From Hormiphora californensis (Eukaryota > Ctenophora > Tentaculata > Cydippida > Pleurobrachiidae), in contig CM035352.1 of NCBI GenBank assembly GCA_020137815.1, positions 6,238,025 through 6,302,024 of the forward strand: a DNA stretch of 64,000 nucleotides. Direction: 5' to 3'. A model generated the notes under the pieces. It was given only the letters and a program-made list of their open reading frames with translations. It had not been told where the DNA came from and searched no databases. This document shows, in pieces, positions 11,386 through 21,401 of this stretch; position 1 is the first letter of the stretch; every line of letters starts with the position of its first letter. A program made the position numbers and the translations under genes.

Positions 11386-11602
11386 CTAAAAGTAAAGCAA
11401 GAGTCCTTCAAAAATTGTTCGGTATGACCCCGGCATGACCCATATTCTTCGTTTAATCATGGCCAGGATTCCAAAGTGATCCAGCAGAGCTTCTCTAAGT
11501 TGTGATTTTCTCTGCAAGTAGGGGTTTTGGATCTCCAGTAACGGATGCCTCTGTGTCAGGGAAATACTGGACAGCTCCAGTAACTTCTCCATCCAATGAT
11601 AC
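11386..11602 (-). CDS. Possible terminal exon of an unrecognised gene
   Basis: A minus-strand frame starts after an acceptor-like CCGTATTTACAG (exon edge at 11602) and ends at a stop at 11386, giving 72 codons with one base of phase carried in. The peptide has protein-like composition (YHWMEKLLELSSISLTQRHP, then LREALLDHFGILAMIKRRIW), amphipathic and Leu-rich, and is not repeat-derived. I cannot find the exon that would precede it: the next 3.5 kb upstream is transposon and minisatellite DNA. It could be a decayed gene end, or a gene whose other exons lie beyond the insertions. I do not recognise the family. Confidence 0.3.
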
Positions 11603-12895
11603 CTGTAAATACGGTCGGATAGTTAAATGGATTGGGTACATGCAATAAGTATTGAATTTGTAGCTTTCTTTTTCAACCGATATAACAAGATTAATTGCAT
11701 TATGTTCTAACATAATGCTGAATTTCCCTGCCATGCTGTCAGAGCATTGGCCTGACCCATTCTCGTTCGCGCGAGAACTGTGGTCAGAGCATTGGCCTGA
11801 CAGCTGCCATGTGAATCTATGAAGAAAGGAAATCATGACCAGATCCGCTGTAGCAGCAAGCGGGACACAAAATCCCGATCATTTATATATCACACAAACA
11901 GTATAGAGCAAATCCTTGTGTTTTAGTAGCACTAAATTGCGCGCCACGCCGCTACATTGCGCGCCACACATTTCCTGAAAACGTGCCAATGAAGTGGTTT
12001 ATGAAGGAGCAGCTCGTAACTGTGTGCGCGGCTCTTGTTGCTACACCGTTGCCCCTCGCAACTAAAGTGTGACCAAAATGGTCCCTCTACCGATTAGTTA
12101 GTAGGGGGGGGGGGGTGACACGTAACACTTTGTAACACTTTGTAACATGTAACGTGCACAAAAAGTTTTCTGCACATGTTACAAAGTGTTACAAAGTGTT
12201 ACATAGTGTTACAAAGTGTTACAAAGTTTTACAAAGTGTTACATAGTGTTACATAGTGTTACAAAGTGTTACATAGTGTTACAAAGTGTTACATAGTGTT
12301 ACAAAGTGTTACATAGTGTTACAAAGTGTTACATAGTGTTACATTGTGTTACAAAGTGTTACATAGTGTTACAAAGTGTCACAAAGTGTTACAAATTGTT
12401 ACAAAGTGTTACAAATTGTTACAAAATATTTACAAAATATATAAGACGGTAGGTGAATAAGTAATTTGAACGACTGTGGTGTCTTTCTAGAACACATCTA
12501 AAAGTTTTAAATCATTTCTAGGGTTAAAACATACACTTTTTTACTAATTTGCGGATGTTTTGAGCCTCCGATGTCATCGACTGTGGAAATCAGGGCTGAA
12601 ATAGTCCATTTGGTAAAGAAAAATATGAACTTTAGACAACGGTAAAGTTTTTAGAGTGATATTAAAAGTATTGTGCCTCTCAGAGGCCCTCAATGTGCTG
12701 AGTCACCTGTGAGTTGTGACCCAATCGACTTTTTTTCATTGGTAATCGATTCTTTGTACTTAATAAGATGATATACAACGTTTCTGTTGGAAAAAGAAAT
12801 AAAATTTTTCCAAAATCAATTTTTTGGTCAAAGATTGAAAATTTGCTTCGCTACAAATCCTTGTGTGTTTGTAAATATTTTGTAACAATTTGTAA

Positions 12896-13120
12896 CAGTG
12901 GTCATCCAACATAATTGCCATACCTCGACGTGAAATTCGACGAGAATCTCGACCTGGAATGAGGCGCGCATTCGTAGTGAGAGAGACACAAAGACTAGCG
13001 AGAGAAAAGAGTTGAAGCGCGACATCATTTTCTTACTGCGGCACATCTCTCTGATGCGCGGCTCATTCCAGGTCGAGATCTAGGTCGAATTTCACGTCGG
13101 AATATGTCGGAGGACCACTG
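12896..13120. mobile_element. 225-bp MITE with TAA target duplication (in unit A)
   Basis: Termini CAGTGGTC and GACCACTG are inverted, with imperfect subterminal matches (CATCCAACATA versus TATGTCGGA) and larger inner arms (TCGACGTGAAATTCGAC, CGACCTGGAATGAG). It is flanked by TAA on both sides (12893-12895, 13121-13123), and unit B supplies the empty site. A 3-bp TAA duplication suggests a PIF/Harbinger-type transposase. Non-coding. Confidence 0.75.
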
Positions 13121-13362
13121 TAACACTTTGTAACAATTTGTAACACTTTGTGACACTATGCAATAAGTATTGAATTTGTAGCTTTCTTTTTCAACCGATA
13201 TAACAAGATTAATTGCATTATGTTCTAACATAATGCTGAATTTCCCTGCCATGCTGTCAGAGCATTGGCCTGACCCATTCTCGTTCGCGCGAGAACTGTG
13301 GTCAGAGCATTGGCCTGACAGCTGCCATGTGAATCTATGAAGAAAGGAAATCATGACCAGAT

Positions 13363-13866
13363 CACTATGTGGTCATGTCCGATAGGCTCGCGAGATCTCC
13401 CAATTTTGAGACAAAACGCGCAGCAGAGGCCCAGATTTGACCCAGATCCGTTCTCATTGCGCGTTTTTACGTGTAAAAGCAGCGCTGACAAGAGATTTTT
13501 TAGCACAAACGTCGCATTAAATGTATGACCGCATAGGACCGGTTTTAAACTACGGGTTGTAAAGTGACCTCTAGCCCTATAGCTTTCTTTTGATACCAAA
13601 CTTTAGTCTGCGCTTTGAACAGACGCCTGTTTTTGGGCTGTAGGGCGAACTTTGATTCAATCCTGTCAAAAATCTATCGCATTTTTTACTGAATTGTGGG
13701 TATCAAATGATCTTTAGACGATTCCCTGCAATTGTCATACATCTTTCAGAACATAAGAAAGCACACGCAGGCGTGCACGCTCCCCTAAAGTGGCTTACAA
13801 AATCGTGCAAAACACAGAAAAACGGGTGATTCCTATCGGACAAATGCGCGTTTTGACCACATAGTG
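13363..13866. mobile_element. 504-bp MITE with CAGAT target duplication (in unit B)
   Basis: Inverted termini CACTATGTGGTCA and TGACCACATAGTG bracket a non-coding interior; a weaker inner inverted pair (GTCCGATAGG / CCTATCGGAC) follows. The 5-bp CAGAT occurs on both sides (13358-13362, 13867-13871). The empty site in unit A (around 11850) reads CAGATCCGCTG with no insertion, so the boundaries are certain. Transposase class undetermined. Confidence 0.78.
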
Positions 13867-14130
13867 CAGATCCGCTGTAGCAGCAAGCGGGACACAAAAT
13901 CCCGATCATTTATATATCACACAAACAGTATAGAGCAAATCCTTGTGTTTTAGTAGCACTAAATTGCGCGCCACGCCGCTACATTGCGCGCCACACATTT
14001 CCTGAAAACGTGCCAATGAAGTGGTTCATGAAGGAGCAGCTCGTAACTGTGTGCGCGGCTCTTGTTGCTACACCGTTGCCCCTCGCAACTAAAGTGTGAC
14101 CAAAATGGTCCCTCTACCGATTAGTTAGTA

Positions 14131-15187
14131 GGGGGGGGGGGGGGGGTGACACGTAACACTTTGTAACACTTTGTAACATGTAACGTGCACAAAAAGTTTT
14201 CTGCACATGTTACAAAGTGTTACATAGTGTTACAAAGTGTTACATAGTGTTACAAAGTGTTACAAAGTTTTACAAAGTGTTACATAGTGTTACATAGTGT
14301 TACAAAGTGTTACAAAGTGTTACATAGTGTTACAAAGTGTTACATAGTGTTACAAAGTGTTACATAGTGTTACATTGTGTTACAAAGTGTTACATAGTGT
14401 TACAAAGTGTCACAAAGTGTTACAAATTGTTACAAAGTGTTACAAATTGTTACAAAATATTTACAAAATATATAAGACGGTAGGTGAATAAGTAATTTGA
14501 ACGACTGTGGTGTCTTTCTAGAACACATCTAAAAGTTTTAAATCATTTCTAGGGTTAAAACATACACTTTTTTACTAATTTGCGGATGTTTTGAGCCTCC
14601 GATGTCATCGACTGTGGAAATCAGGGCTGAAATAGTCCATTTGGTAAAGAAAAATATGAACTTTAGACAACGGTAAAGTTTTTAGAGTGATATTAAAAGT
14701 ATTGTGCCTCTCAGAGGCCCCCAATGTGCTGAGTCACCTGTGAGTTGTGACCCAATCGACTTTTTTTCATTGGTAATCGATTCTTTGTACTTAATAAGAT
14801 GATATACAACGTTTCTGTTGGAAAAAGAAATAAAATTTTTCCAAAATCAATTTTTTGGTCAAAGATTGAAAATTTGCTTCGCTACAAATCCTTGTGTGTT
14901 TGTAAATATTTTGTAACAATTTGTAACACTTTGTAACAATTTGTAACACTTTGTGACACTATGTAACACTTTGTGACACTTTGTAACACTATGTAACACT
15001 TTGTAACACTATGTAACACTTTGTAACACTATGTAACACTATGTAACACTTTGTAACACTATGTAACACTTTGTAACACTATGTAACACTTTGTAACACT
15101 TTGTAACATGTAACGTGCACAAAAAGTTTTCTGCACATGTTACAAAGTGTTACAAAGTGTTACGTGTCACCCCCCCCCCCCCCCCCC
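14131..15187. mobile_element. Poly-G/C-ended element with subterminal 10-bp minisatellites
   Basis: It begins with a G-run followed by TGACACGTAACACTTTG and ends with the exact inverse followed by a C-run. Inside each end is a minisatellite of TGTTACAAAG / TGTTACATAG units, in opposite orientation at the two ends, around a unique core of about 470 bp. A related element with the same core motif (AAAATTTGCTTCGCTACAAA) but a different satellite is at 59448-60282. The left half of another copy is present in unit A from about 12104. Non-coding; superfamily unclear. Confidence 0.65.
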
Positions 15188-16217
15188 ATACCTGGTTTCT
15201 AGACTTGTCCATTTTATATTGTAAGACATGTAAAAACAACTGTATATTTTCACAGCCCTGTAAAAAACTGTATAATGTTCACAGTTCACACCCTGTAAAA
15301 AACTGCTGTTTTACTTTTTACATTTTTACAACTCTTTATCGGCACGTGACGGCTGCTAGAAAGATTAAGGATAAGGGGATGACAACACGTACCTTAGTTC
15401 AGGTCCACCCTGTCTGGCGCCGCGACCCCATCTGAGCACACTGAGAATCAAATTGTGGTCTGGCGCCGCCAGACAGGGTCCACCCATCTTCTTAGCTTAG
15501 TGCTATACCATTGAACTCCATCTCGGCAGCTTCACAACACTCCGCTGAGACAGCAGATCAGTCTCGTTCATGAAACTTAACCATGGTCTCCACCAACAAC
15601 CGACCGAATCAAGTAAACAACCAATCAGAACTTGTTATTTAGGTCACGTGACTGGTTATCAGCCAATCAGGGACCAGTATTCACTGGTTCGGTCGGTTCC
15701 TAGTCCCCATCTTTTCCGTTAGTTTAACCAAACATTATCTGTTCAACACGAATGTGAAACTGGTAGGAAGTCCTTGGTCGATTTGGAGCATGCTAAAACG
15801 GTAAGATAAAATTCTCAGGTTCTCATCAAAAAGCTACTCGATGTTTTTTGAAGGGTGGGTTAGAAATAATACATTCACAACTTGTTCATATTAACAACTT
15901 GTCCATATATTAACAATCGTCACATAATCACCGTTACAACACTAAAACACATACAAACATGTTCATACATTCATAGAGATTATTCAGATATAGCCATAAA
16001 CGATCTACTATTTGATTCTACTACAATTCCCCAATATATAATGTTCCAAATTGTTTGTTACACGACTAAGATCTTAAAGTTTTGGGCTATTCGGGCAAAG
16101 AGATCGTAGCATAAAACCCATCGACCCCAGAACCTTTTAATTGGTCGGAAACTAGACGGTTAAACTGTGCTCCACACAGATTTCAGAGAAATATACAAAT
16201 AAACACGTTCAAAACAG
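15188..16217. other. Gene-poor stretch downstream of VPS45
   Basis: It contains a short inverted element at about 15401-15490 (GTCTGGCGCC ends), whose interior matches 9288-9345 in inverse orientation, plus MITE copy 2 and AT-rich DNA. A plus-strand frame ending at a GTAAGA donor near 15799 looks exon-like for about 25 codons but has no partner. No supported gene. Confidence 0.5.
15595..15703 (-). mobile_element. 109-bp hAT-type MITE, copy 2 (inverted, degraded 5' end)
   Basis: Inverted relative to copy 1. One terminus (GGTCGGTTCCTA) is intact; the other has lost its outer bases. CCAAT boxes, GTCACGTGAC and GTAAACAA (TTGTTTAC inverted) are all retained. No clear target duplication remains. 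Confidence 0.75.
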
Positions 16218-19200
16218 TTATTGTCCCACAACTTGGAGGAATGATTGGCAGTTGTGTATCCCAGTAGATGCCAGGACTATCTTGTTGGCAGGATTACTGA
16301 TGTTCCACTGTTGAACGGCCTTTATCTCTTCAAATGTAATCCCACCCACCTGGGTCATGGGGAACAAAGTGGTTAGAGGGGAGGGGGGAACAAAGTGGTT
16401 AGAGGGGAGGGGGGAACAAAGTGGTTAGAGCGAGGGGGGCAGGGATCATAGTGGTTGAGTAAGGGGCGGGGGTCACCCCTTACTCAATAAAGTTAGTGGT
16501 TCGAGCGAGTCTCTCAGCGGGAGGGGGTCATGGATAAAAGAGAAGAGGTTTAAATAGAGGGAGAATGAGAGTGTTAACTGATTGCGAGAGAATATTCTTG
16601 AATCTTCTGGCAGTAGAAATTCTATAAATCTAGCTTATACCATTCTCTCTCTGGTCGAATATTGTAGGGGTCCGCGTATGGCGTCTGTGTGATACATATG
16701 AACTAGTGAGACCAGCTGGCTAGTATGTGACTTTCCTACAACAAGCCTAGTGATGTACGAATAATCAGAACATAACATATGACTTCTAGGAATTCTTTTA
16801 GAATGTTACATGATCACATTAACAGAACCAGACGGTATGTGATTACATGAATATTGTGTAGCTGGGAAACCGGATAGTGGACTTAGAAAATAACAACTCA
16901 ATTTTCGAACTACCAATCCTGCATATGTAGGAGAGGGTAGAGTGATGGATGATTGTAATATAAGATGCTACACTCTCTCGCTGTGTTTTTTGAAGCGTGG
17001 CGGATTGATAATGAGATTGGTCATTTTAGACAACCTACCACAAAGACGATAATTTCGTTAACACGCACGATTGGAGCACCGCCAAGCCACGGAAAATCTG
17101 CTTCCCTCATCTTTCCTTGTATCATTTGCTGCAAAAAAAAAGGGTATCAAAGACAGTCAAGCGGAAGATTTGGGTGTAAGTGTGTATGCGGCGCGCACAC
17201 TGATTTTCTCCCCATTTTCCCTGTTCTCGCGCGAGCAGCCCACCTCTCATGTCACGGCGCGTACCTGTACTAGCTCAATGAGGTATGGCTTGTGTTGCGT
17301 GTAGATATTCTCCACACCCTGCAGACCCTTGAAGTATTTCTTGGTCATCGCCACGGCCGTCTGCTCGCCAAAGAGTTGGCCACCCCGAACTGCCCTACCA
17401 CCATAGTTTAGAATTGAGGTCGCCAACTGCGGTGGAAATTCAGAAATTAAAGGCCTTTATCATGGACGTGTCAAAGTAAAGGGAGACTGGAATTGTGTGG
17501 GCTTGAAAGTGAGATTATATAGGAATTTAGAGAGATATTCCCGGAATGATACCTTGCATTTTGCCTCGCTAAGACCCCGGGTTCGTAACACATCAACATA
17601 CTGTCTAGGATTATATCCACTAGTACCCTCGTAACATACACAATACAGTAGAACCAATCGGAGTAGATCTATCTCTCTTACTGCGGGATTTCGCAACACG
17701 CTACCTAGCTATGGAGGGGAGAGGGAGGGGTTATAATTGAATATGCCACAATATGACAGCTTGTTTAATTCCTTGCTTTGAAAGTCACGAAATTCAACCC
17801 TCCCAACATCAACTCAATATATGAGAAAAGCTGTAAAAAGTCAGTAACTTCTAAGTTCTAGTTACTAACTAGTTATTAGTTACTAACTAGTAACATACCC
17901 GTTGTTGTATTTCACTATGTGAAGTCTGTACAGACATCAGTTGTTCTAGTTCACTACACTCCATTAGATTGTGTTCCTGAACTATCCTAGATAACTCCCC
18001 AACTATTGCAACGTGCTTTGATACCGTGCCTGTGTGTGGGGAGTTGTTAGAAATAAAAGGAGAGAGCTGATAGAAACAAAATTATCTACATTTCATTCAC
18101 CCGTGCGGGGGGAAATGCGGGGTATTATTTGAGAGTTTCTTGATTCACAGAATTTTCAAAACGGAGTTTCAAATCTTGAATGGTCATATTACGGCATACT
18201 GCTAAGCATGGCACAAAACACCACAACAAACCGCCACGTGTCACCAAAATAACGCCACGTGTCGATTAGACCAGTACATTACAACAGGGGGTATTAATTA
18301 CCTGAGAACTTTTTAAACTGCGGGTAATTGTCCACAAACTTCTTCATATCTGTTATACTGTTAATAGCTGTTGTACTGTGCTGCTGCTCCTGAAACTTCT
18401 CCACCAGATCCTTGATTTTAATTCCAATTTCCCCGAAATCGCAATTCAAGGAATCCGCAAAAAAGGAGTCCTGTTCCGGGGAAAGAGTTACCTCTCTCAT
18501 GTCTTTAGAAATACCGGGGACTTCGCTGAGATCGACCCTGTTCTTCTCTATACCAAGGAGCTCGTGAACCATTGCGTGGTATGTCCACTAGGGGGGATTT
18601 GTGGTTAGTTAGGCGTGTGATTAGGGATGGGGGTTAAACAATGGTGGGTGTGCGATTATACAAGGGCAGATGAAAGAAATGGATTGTGATAAAATGGAGT
18701 GAGAAACAGGCCATGGTTTGTCTTGTTCGACCCTCCCTCCCGCGACGGAGATTTTATAAAACAAAATAAAAAGGTTTGAACAAAACAGGCCATGGTATAA
18801 GAAGGGAGTGAGAAAAAACCTGGTTTTTTGTTTGTTCAAACTCTTTTTATTTTTAAGAAGGAAATGAGAGAGTGAGTGAGAAACAATGGATAAGGGGATA
18901 AGAAGTGACAATACTAACCTGGTTGAGTAGCGGAGTAACAGGGTCATCTCGCCTATCTAAAACCAGTAGAAGGGGTGTCTCACCGCGTCTAAACTCAAAC
19001 AAATGGCTGTTCTCCTTCATTATGTCCTGGTAGTATTATTATGGTCACAATGGATTAGGTCATCAAAACAGATGGGAGCAGGAGTGAATGTTTCAAACCT
19101 CGATTTCAACTGTACAATGTATACAACCCCCCCCCCCCCCCACACACACACGAACTCACACACACACACACACACACACACATACCTGAGTGCAGTTAAC

Positions 19201-21067
19201 TAGACCCCCACACATACCTGAGTGCAGTTAACTAGAGCCCGGGCAAGATCAGACTTGGCCGCGTACCGCATTACTGGATATTTCCGGAGGGACAGCATTG
19301 CAGCAATAAGGGAATCAGCCGTCCTTTTTAGTAGGGACCTCTCCCATGATCCCGGGCCTAGGAAGAAAAATAAGGATATAAAATATACATGAAAAACGGT
19401 GAAGAAAGATGAGGGGGAGAACCCAGTATCCCAGGTTCCTAAGACGTCTCTAACAAACAAACAGTGTCACGGTCATATGATTCTACCTTAAAGGCTTTCT
19501 AGCTTGCTTATTACCTGACGTTATTTTAGGAAGATTCAGGGTGAAAGCATGATCCAGTAAAGGAATGAAATCTGCGTAAAATTCCTGAATCTCTTTAACC
19601 ACTTCATGTTCATCGGCACCTGATATGCAGTGGGTTTCAAGCCTTGCTATATTGTTTGTAGGAGGGTTGAGCAAGGGAGTCAAACAACTGTTATAATACT
19701 TAGGGACAGCTCACAGCTGATACCAAGGTAACCAGAGTTCAAACCACCCACATAACTAACCGGCAAGTTTGAGGATGTCCGGTTTGGGGATGATATTTGA
19801 GAAGTAGATGTAGTATGAACCATAGCGGGGGTTTCGTAATTCTCCACACAACAGTGCTATATTATCCTGTGTTGGCCGGAGGAACACAATGCACCTGGTG
19901 ATAGTACAATATATGTGGATATATTCAGAGGTCGAGGAGAGAGAGCAAAAGAGAGATTGTTACATTAACTATTGAGAACAAGAGAGATTGTTACATTAAC
20001 TATGGAGAACAAGAGAGATTGTTACATTAACTGTGGAGAACAAGAGAGATTGTTACATTAACTATGGAGAACATAAGAAAAGTTGCGAGAGTTAAGGAGC
20101 TGCTCCGCTAACCAATAAACAATGTTTTTCCATGGAAAAATAACCTGGTTACCATGGTTACCATGGTTACCTCAATACCTAATGTGTATCCTATGGTTAC
20201 CTCATGTGTTTCCCATGGTTACCTCATGTGTATCCCATGGTTACCTCATGTGTATCCCATGGTTACCTCATGTGTATCCCATGGTTACCTCATGTGTATC
20301 CCATGGTTACCTCATGTGTATCCCATGTTTACCTCATGTGTATCCCATGGTTACCTCATGTGTATCCCATGGTTACCTCATGTGTATCCCATGGTTACCT
20401 CATGTGTATCCCATGGTTACCTCATGTGTAACCCATGGTTACCTCATGTGTTTCATTGTTTCCCGGGTGTTGTTGTCGATCCTCTCAAACAGATATACCT
20501 CCTTCTTCAGAAGTTCAGACTGAGCAAAAGTCACACTCACCAGCGGTAGAGTCTCCTTTCCTGGTGGGCAATGATTTATTAGAAACAATGTTTTAAATGG
20601 TAAAGTTAACCCCAAACTAAAAAGACCCTCACTTGGGGTTTGGGAAAGTTCTGGGACTTGCCACCTATTCAATTTGATATTAATAAAAAAGCCAAGACTA
20701 CCTACAAACTTTACAGGCATATTCAAATTAGTATGCTACAATAACAAACAAAGTCTTGCTACAATTGTTGATTTAGTAATGTTATAACGACAATATGGTA
20801 GTCAGCCTGGCAGTTCCACTTTCAGCACAGTGTGCTGTGTGATCATCGCACTACACAAATATTCCTCAAACTGAGAGTGGACAGAAACAGAATTGGACAA
20901 GCTTTTCGTAGAATATTCTCTACTACCTAAAACAATTTTGTCCAATTATGTTTCTATCCACTCTCACTTTAAATCTCTCCCTTACCTAAGAGGAATATCT
21001 TCATTCCCTTTCCAGCGTTCTCCACCATTTGGTTGATGTAGAGTTTCACGGCCTTTAGAACACTCAT
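16218..21067 (-). CDS. VPS45: VPS45, Sec1/Munc18-family vesicle fusion protein, complete, 12 exons
   Basis: Exons in transcript order: 21067-20986, 20560-20443, 19894-19761, 19619-19515, 19357-19218, 19026-18919, 18587-18302, 18029-17899, 17708-17553, 17426-17265, 17128-17039, 16349-16218. All are in phase, giving 547 residues (human VPS45 has 570). Landmarks: [135 protein letters not shown] proteins clasp SNARE bundles; VPS45 acts with syntaxin-16/Tlg2-type SNAREs and Rabenosyn-5 in TGN/endosome fusion. Two donor junctions (exons 2 and 5) are followed by tandem copies of themselves. Identification is certain; individual joins follow from phase and homology. Confidence 0.95.
16371..16435. repeat. 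Short minisatellite, about 27-bp unit, near VPS45 last acceptor
   Basis: Three copies of a unit containing GGGAACAAAGTGGTTAGAG lie 20-85 bp inside the last intron of VPS45, on its acceptor side. Low complexity; no other feature. Confidence 0.7.
19186..19236 (-). repeat. Duplicated exon-5 donor of VPS45 (32-bp unit, two copies)
   Basis: On the minus strand the last 19 bases of exon 5 plus GTATGTGTGGGGG are repeated immediately downstream, creating a second CAG|GTATGT donor 32 bp away, which then merges into a (CA)n tract. The proximal donor at 19218 keeps the VPS45 frame. The distal one would add 32 bases and an in-frame TAG. Confidence 0.8.
19925..20065. repeat. 33-bp minisatellite in VPS45 intron 2
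   Basis: About four near-identical units containing AGAGATTGTTACATTAACT lie between exons 2 and 3 of VPS45. No coding content. Confidence 0.75.
20148..20450 (-). repeat. 22-bp minisatellite built from the VPS45 exon-2 donor
   Basis: About 13 units, each reading (minus strand) ACACATGAG|GTAACCATGG with a 2-4 base joiner. The first 8-9 bases equal the end of exon 2 and the rest equals the start of intron 2, so every unit contains the same ATGAG|GTAACC donor. The true exon edge is at 20443. All three plus-strand frames are open because the unit carries no stop in any frame; these frames are not genes. Confidence 0.85.
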
Positions 21068-21401
21068 CCTGCCACTAATGTCATACAGAAGCTATATTAG
21101 TGGTTGTTTGAGGTTTTAGAATCAGATCTGGGGGGGGGGGGTGTTTGAAGACCATTTGAAGATTACTTTAGGGGCTGTTTGTCTTGCTCGACCTTCCCTC
21201 ACAAAATATATTGTAAAGGAGGGTCAGAACATTATATGGGGTCAAGTGAGGTACTGCCGGGGTATCTTGAAGTAAGAAACATTTTAGACGGGTACAAAAA
21301 TGATAGTTATAAGCAACTAACTGGATGAAGATTGATATCATAAGTTAAAACATGTAATAATTAGGTTAAAAACTGGTGGCATGCTGCAGTACACGATGGT
21401 A
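21068..21401. other. VPS45 promoter interval / 3' flank of F-box gene
   Basis: 334 bp between the VPS45 start codon and the stop of the upstream F-box gene on the same strand. It contains a G-run at 21131-21141 and an AT-rich part near 21330-21370, where a polyadenylation signal for the F-box transcript and a VPS45 promoter could overlap. No specific motif is convincing. Confidence 0.4.

Larger units (their letters stand above)
11640..14962. repeat. Tandem duplication, two copies of a ~1.3-kb unit
   Basis: Unit A (11640-13158) and unit B (13159 to about 14962) are nearly identical base for base, from CAATAAGTATTGAATTTG through a G-run, a 10-bp minisatellite, a unique core of about 470 bp and a second minisatellite tract. 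Unit A carries a 225-bp insertion (12896-13120) absent from B; unit B carries a 504-bp insertion (13363-13866) absent from A. Once these are removed, both units are about 1.29 kb. The repeat junction falls in minisatellite sequence. No genes. The few substitutions show that the duplication is recent. Confidence 0.85.

Noticed and set aside
15484-15545. tRNA-like stretch (inverse of a GGTATAGCACTAAGC segment)
   Set aside because: A box-A-like string is present, but there is no box B, no cloverleaf and no anticodon arm. It is more likely part of a small repeat.
15722-15799. Plus-strand exon-like frame ending at a GTAAGA donor
   Set aside because: About 25 codons, no partner exon, no family resemblance, and flanked by a MITE.
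20122-20549. Overlapping plus-strand frames encoding [12 protein letters not shown]-type repeats
   Set aside because: They arise because the 22-bp minisatellite has no stop in any plus frame. The region is VPS45 intron 2 on the other strand.
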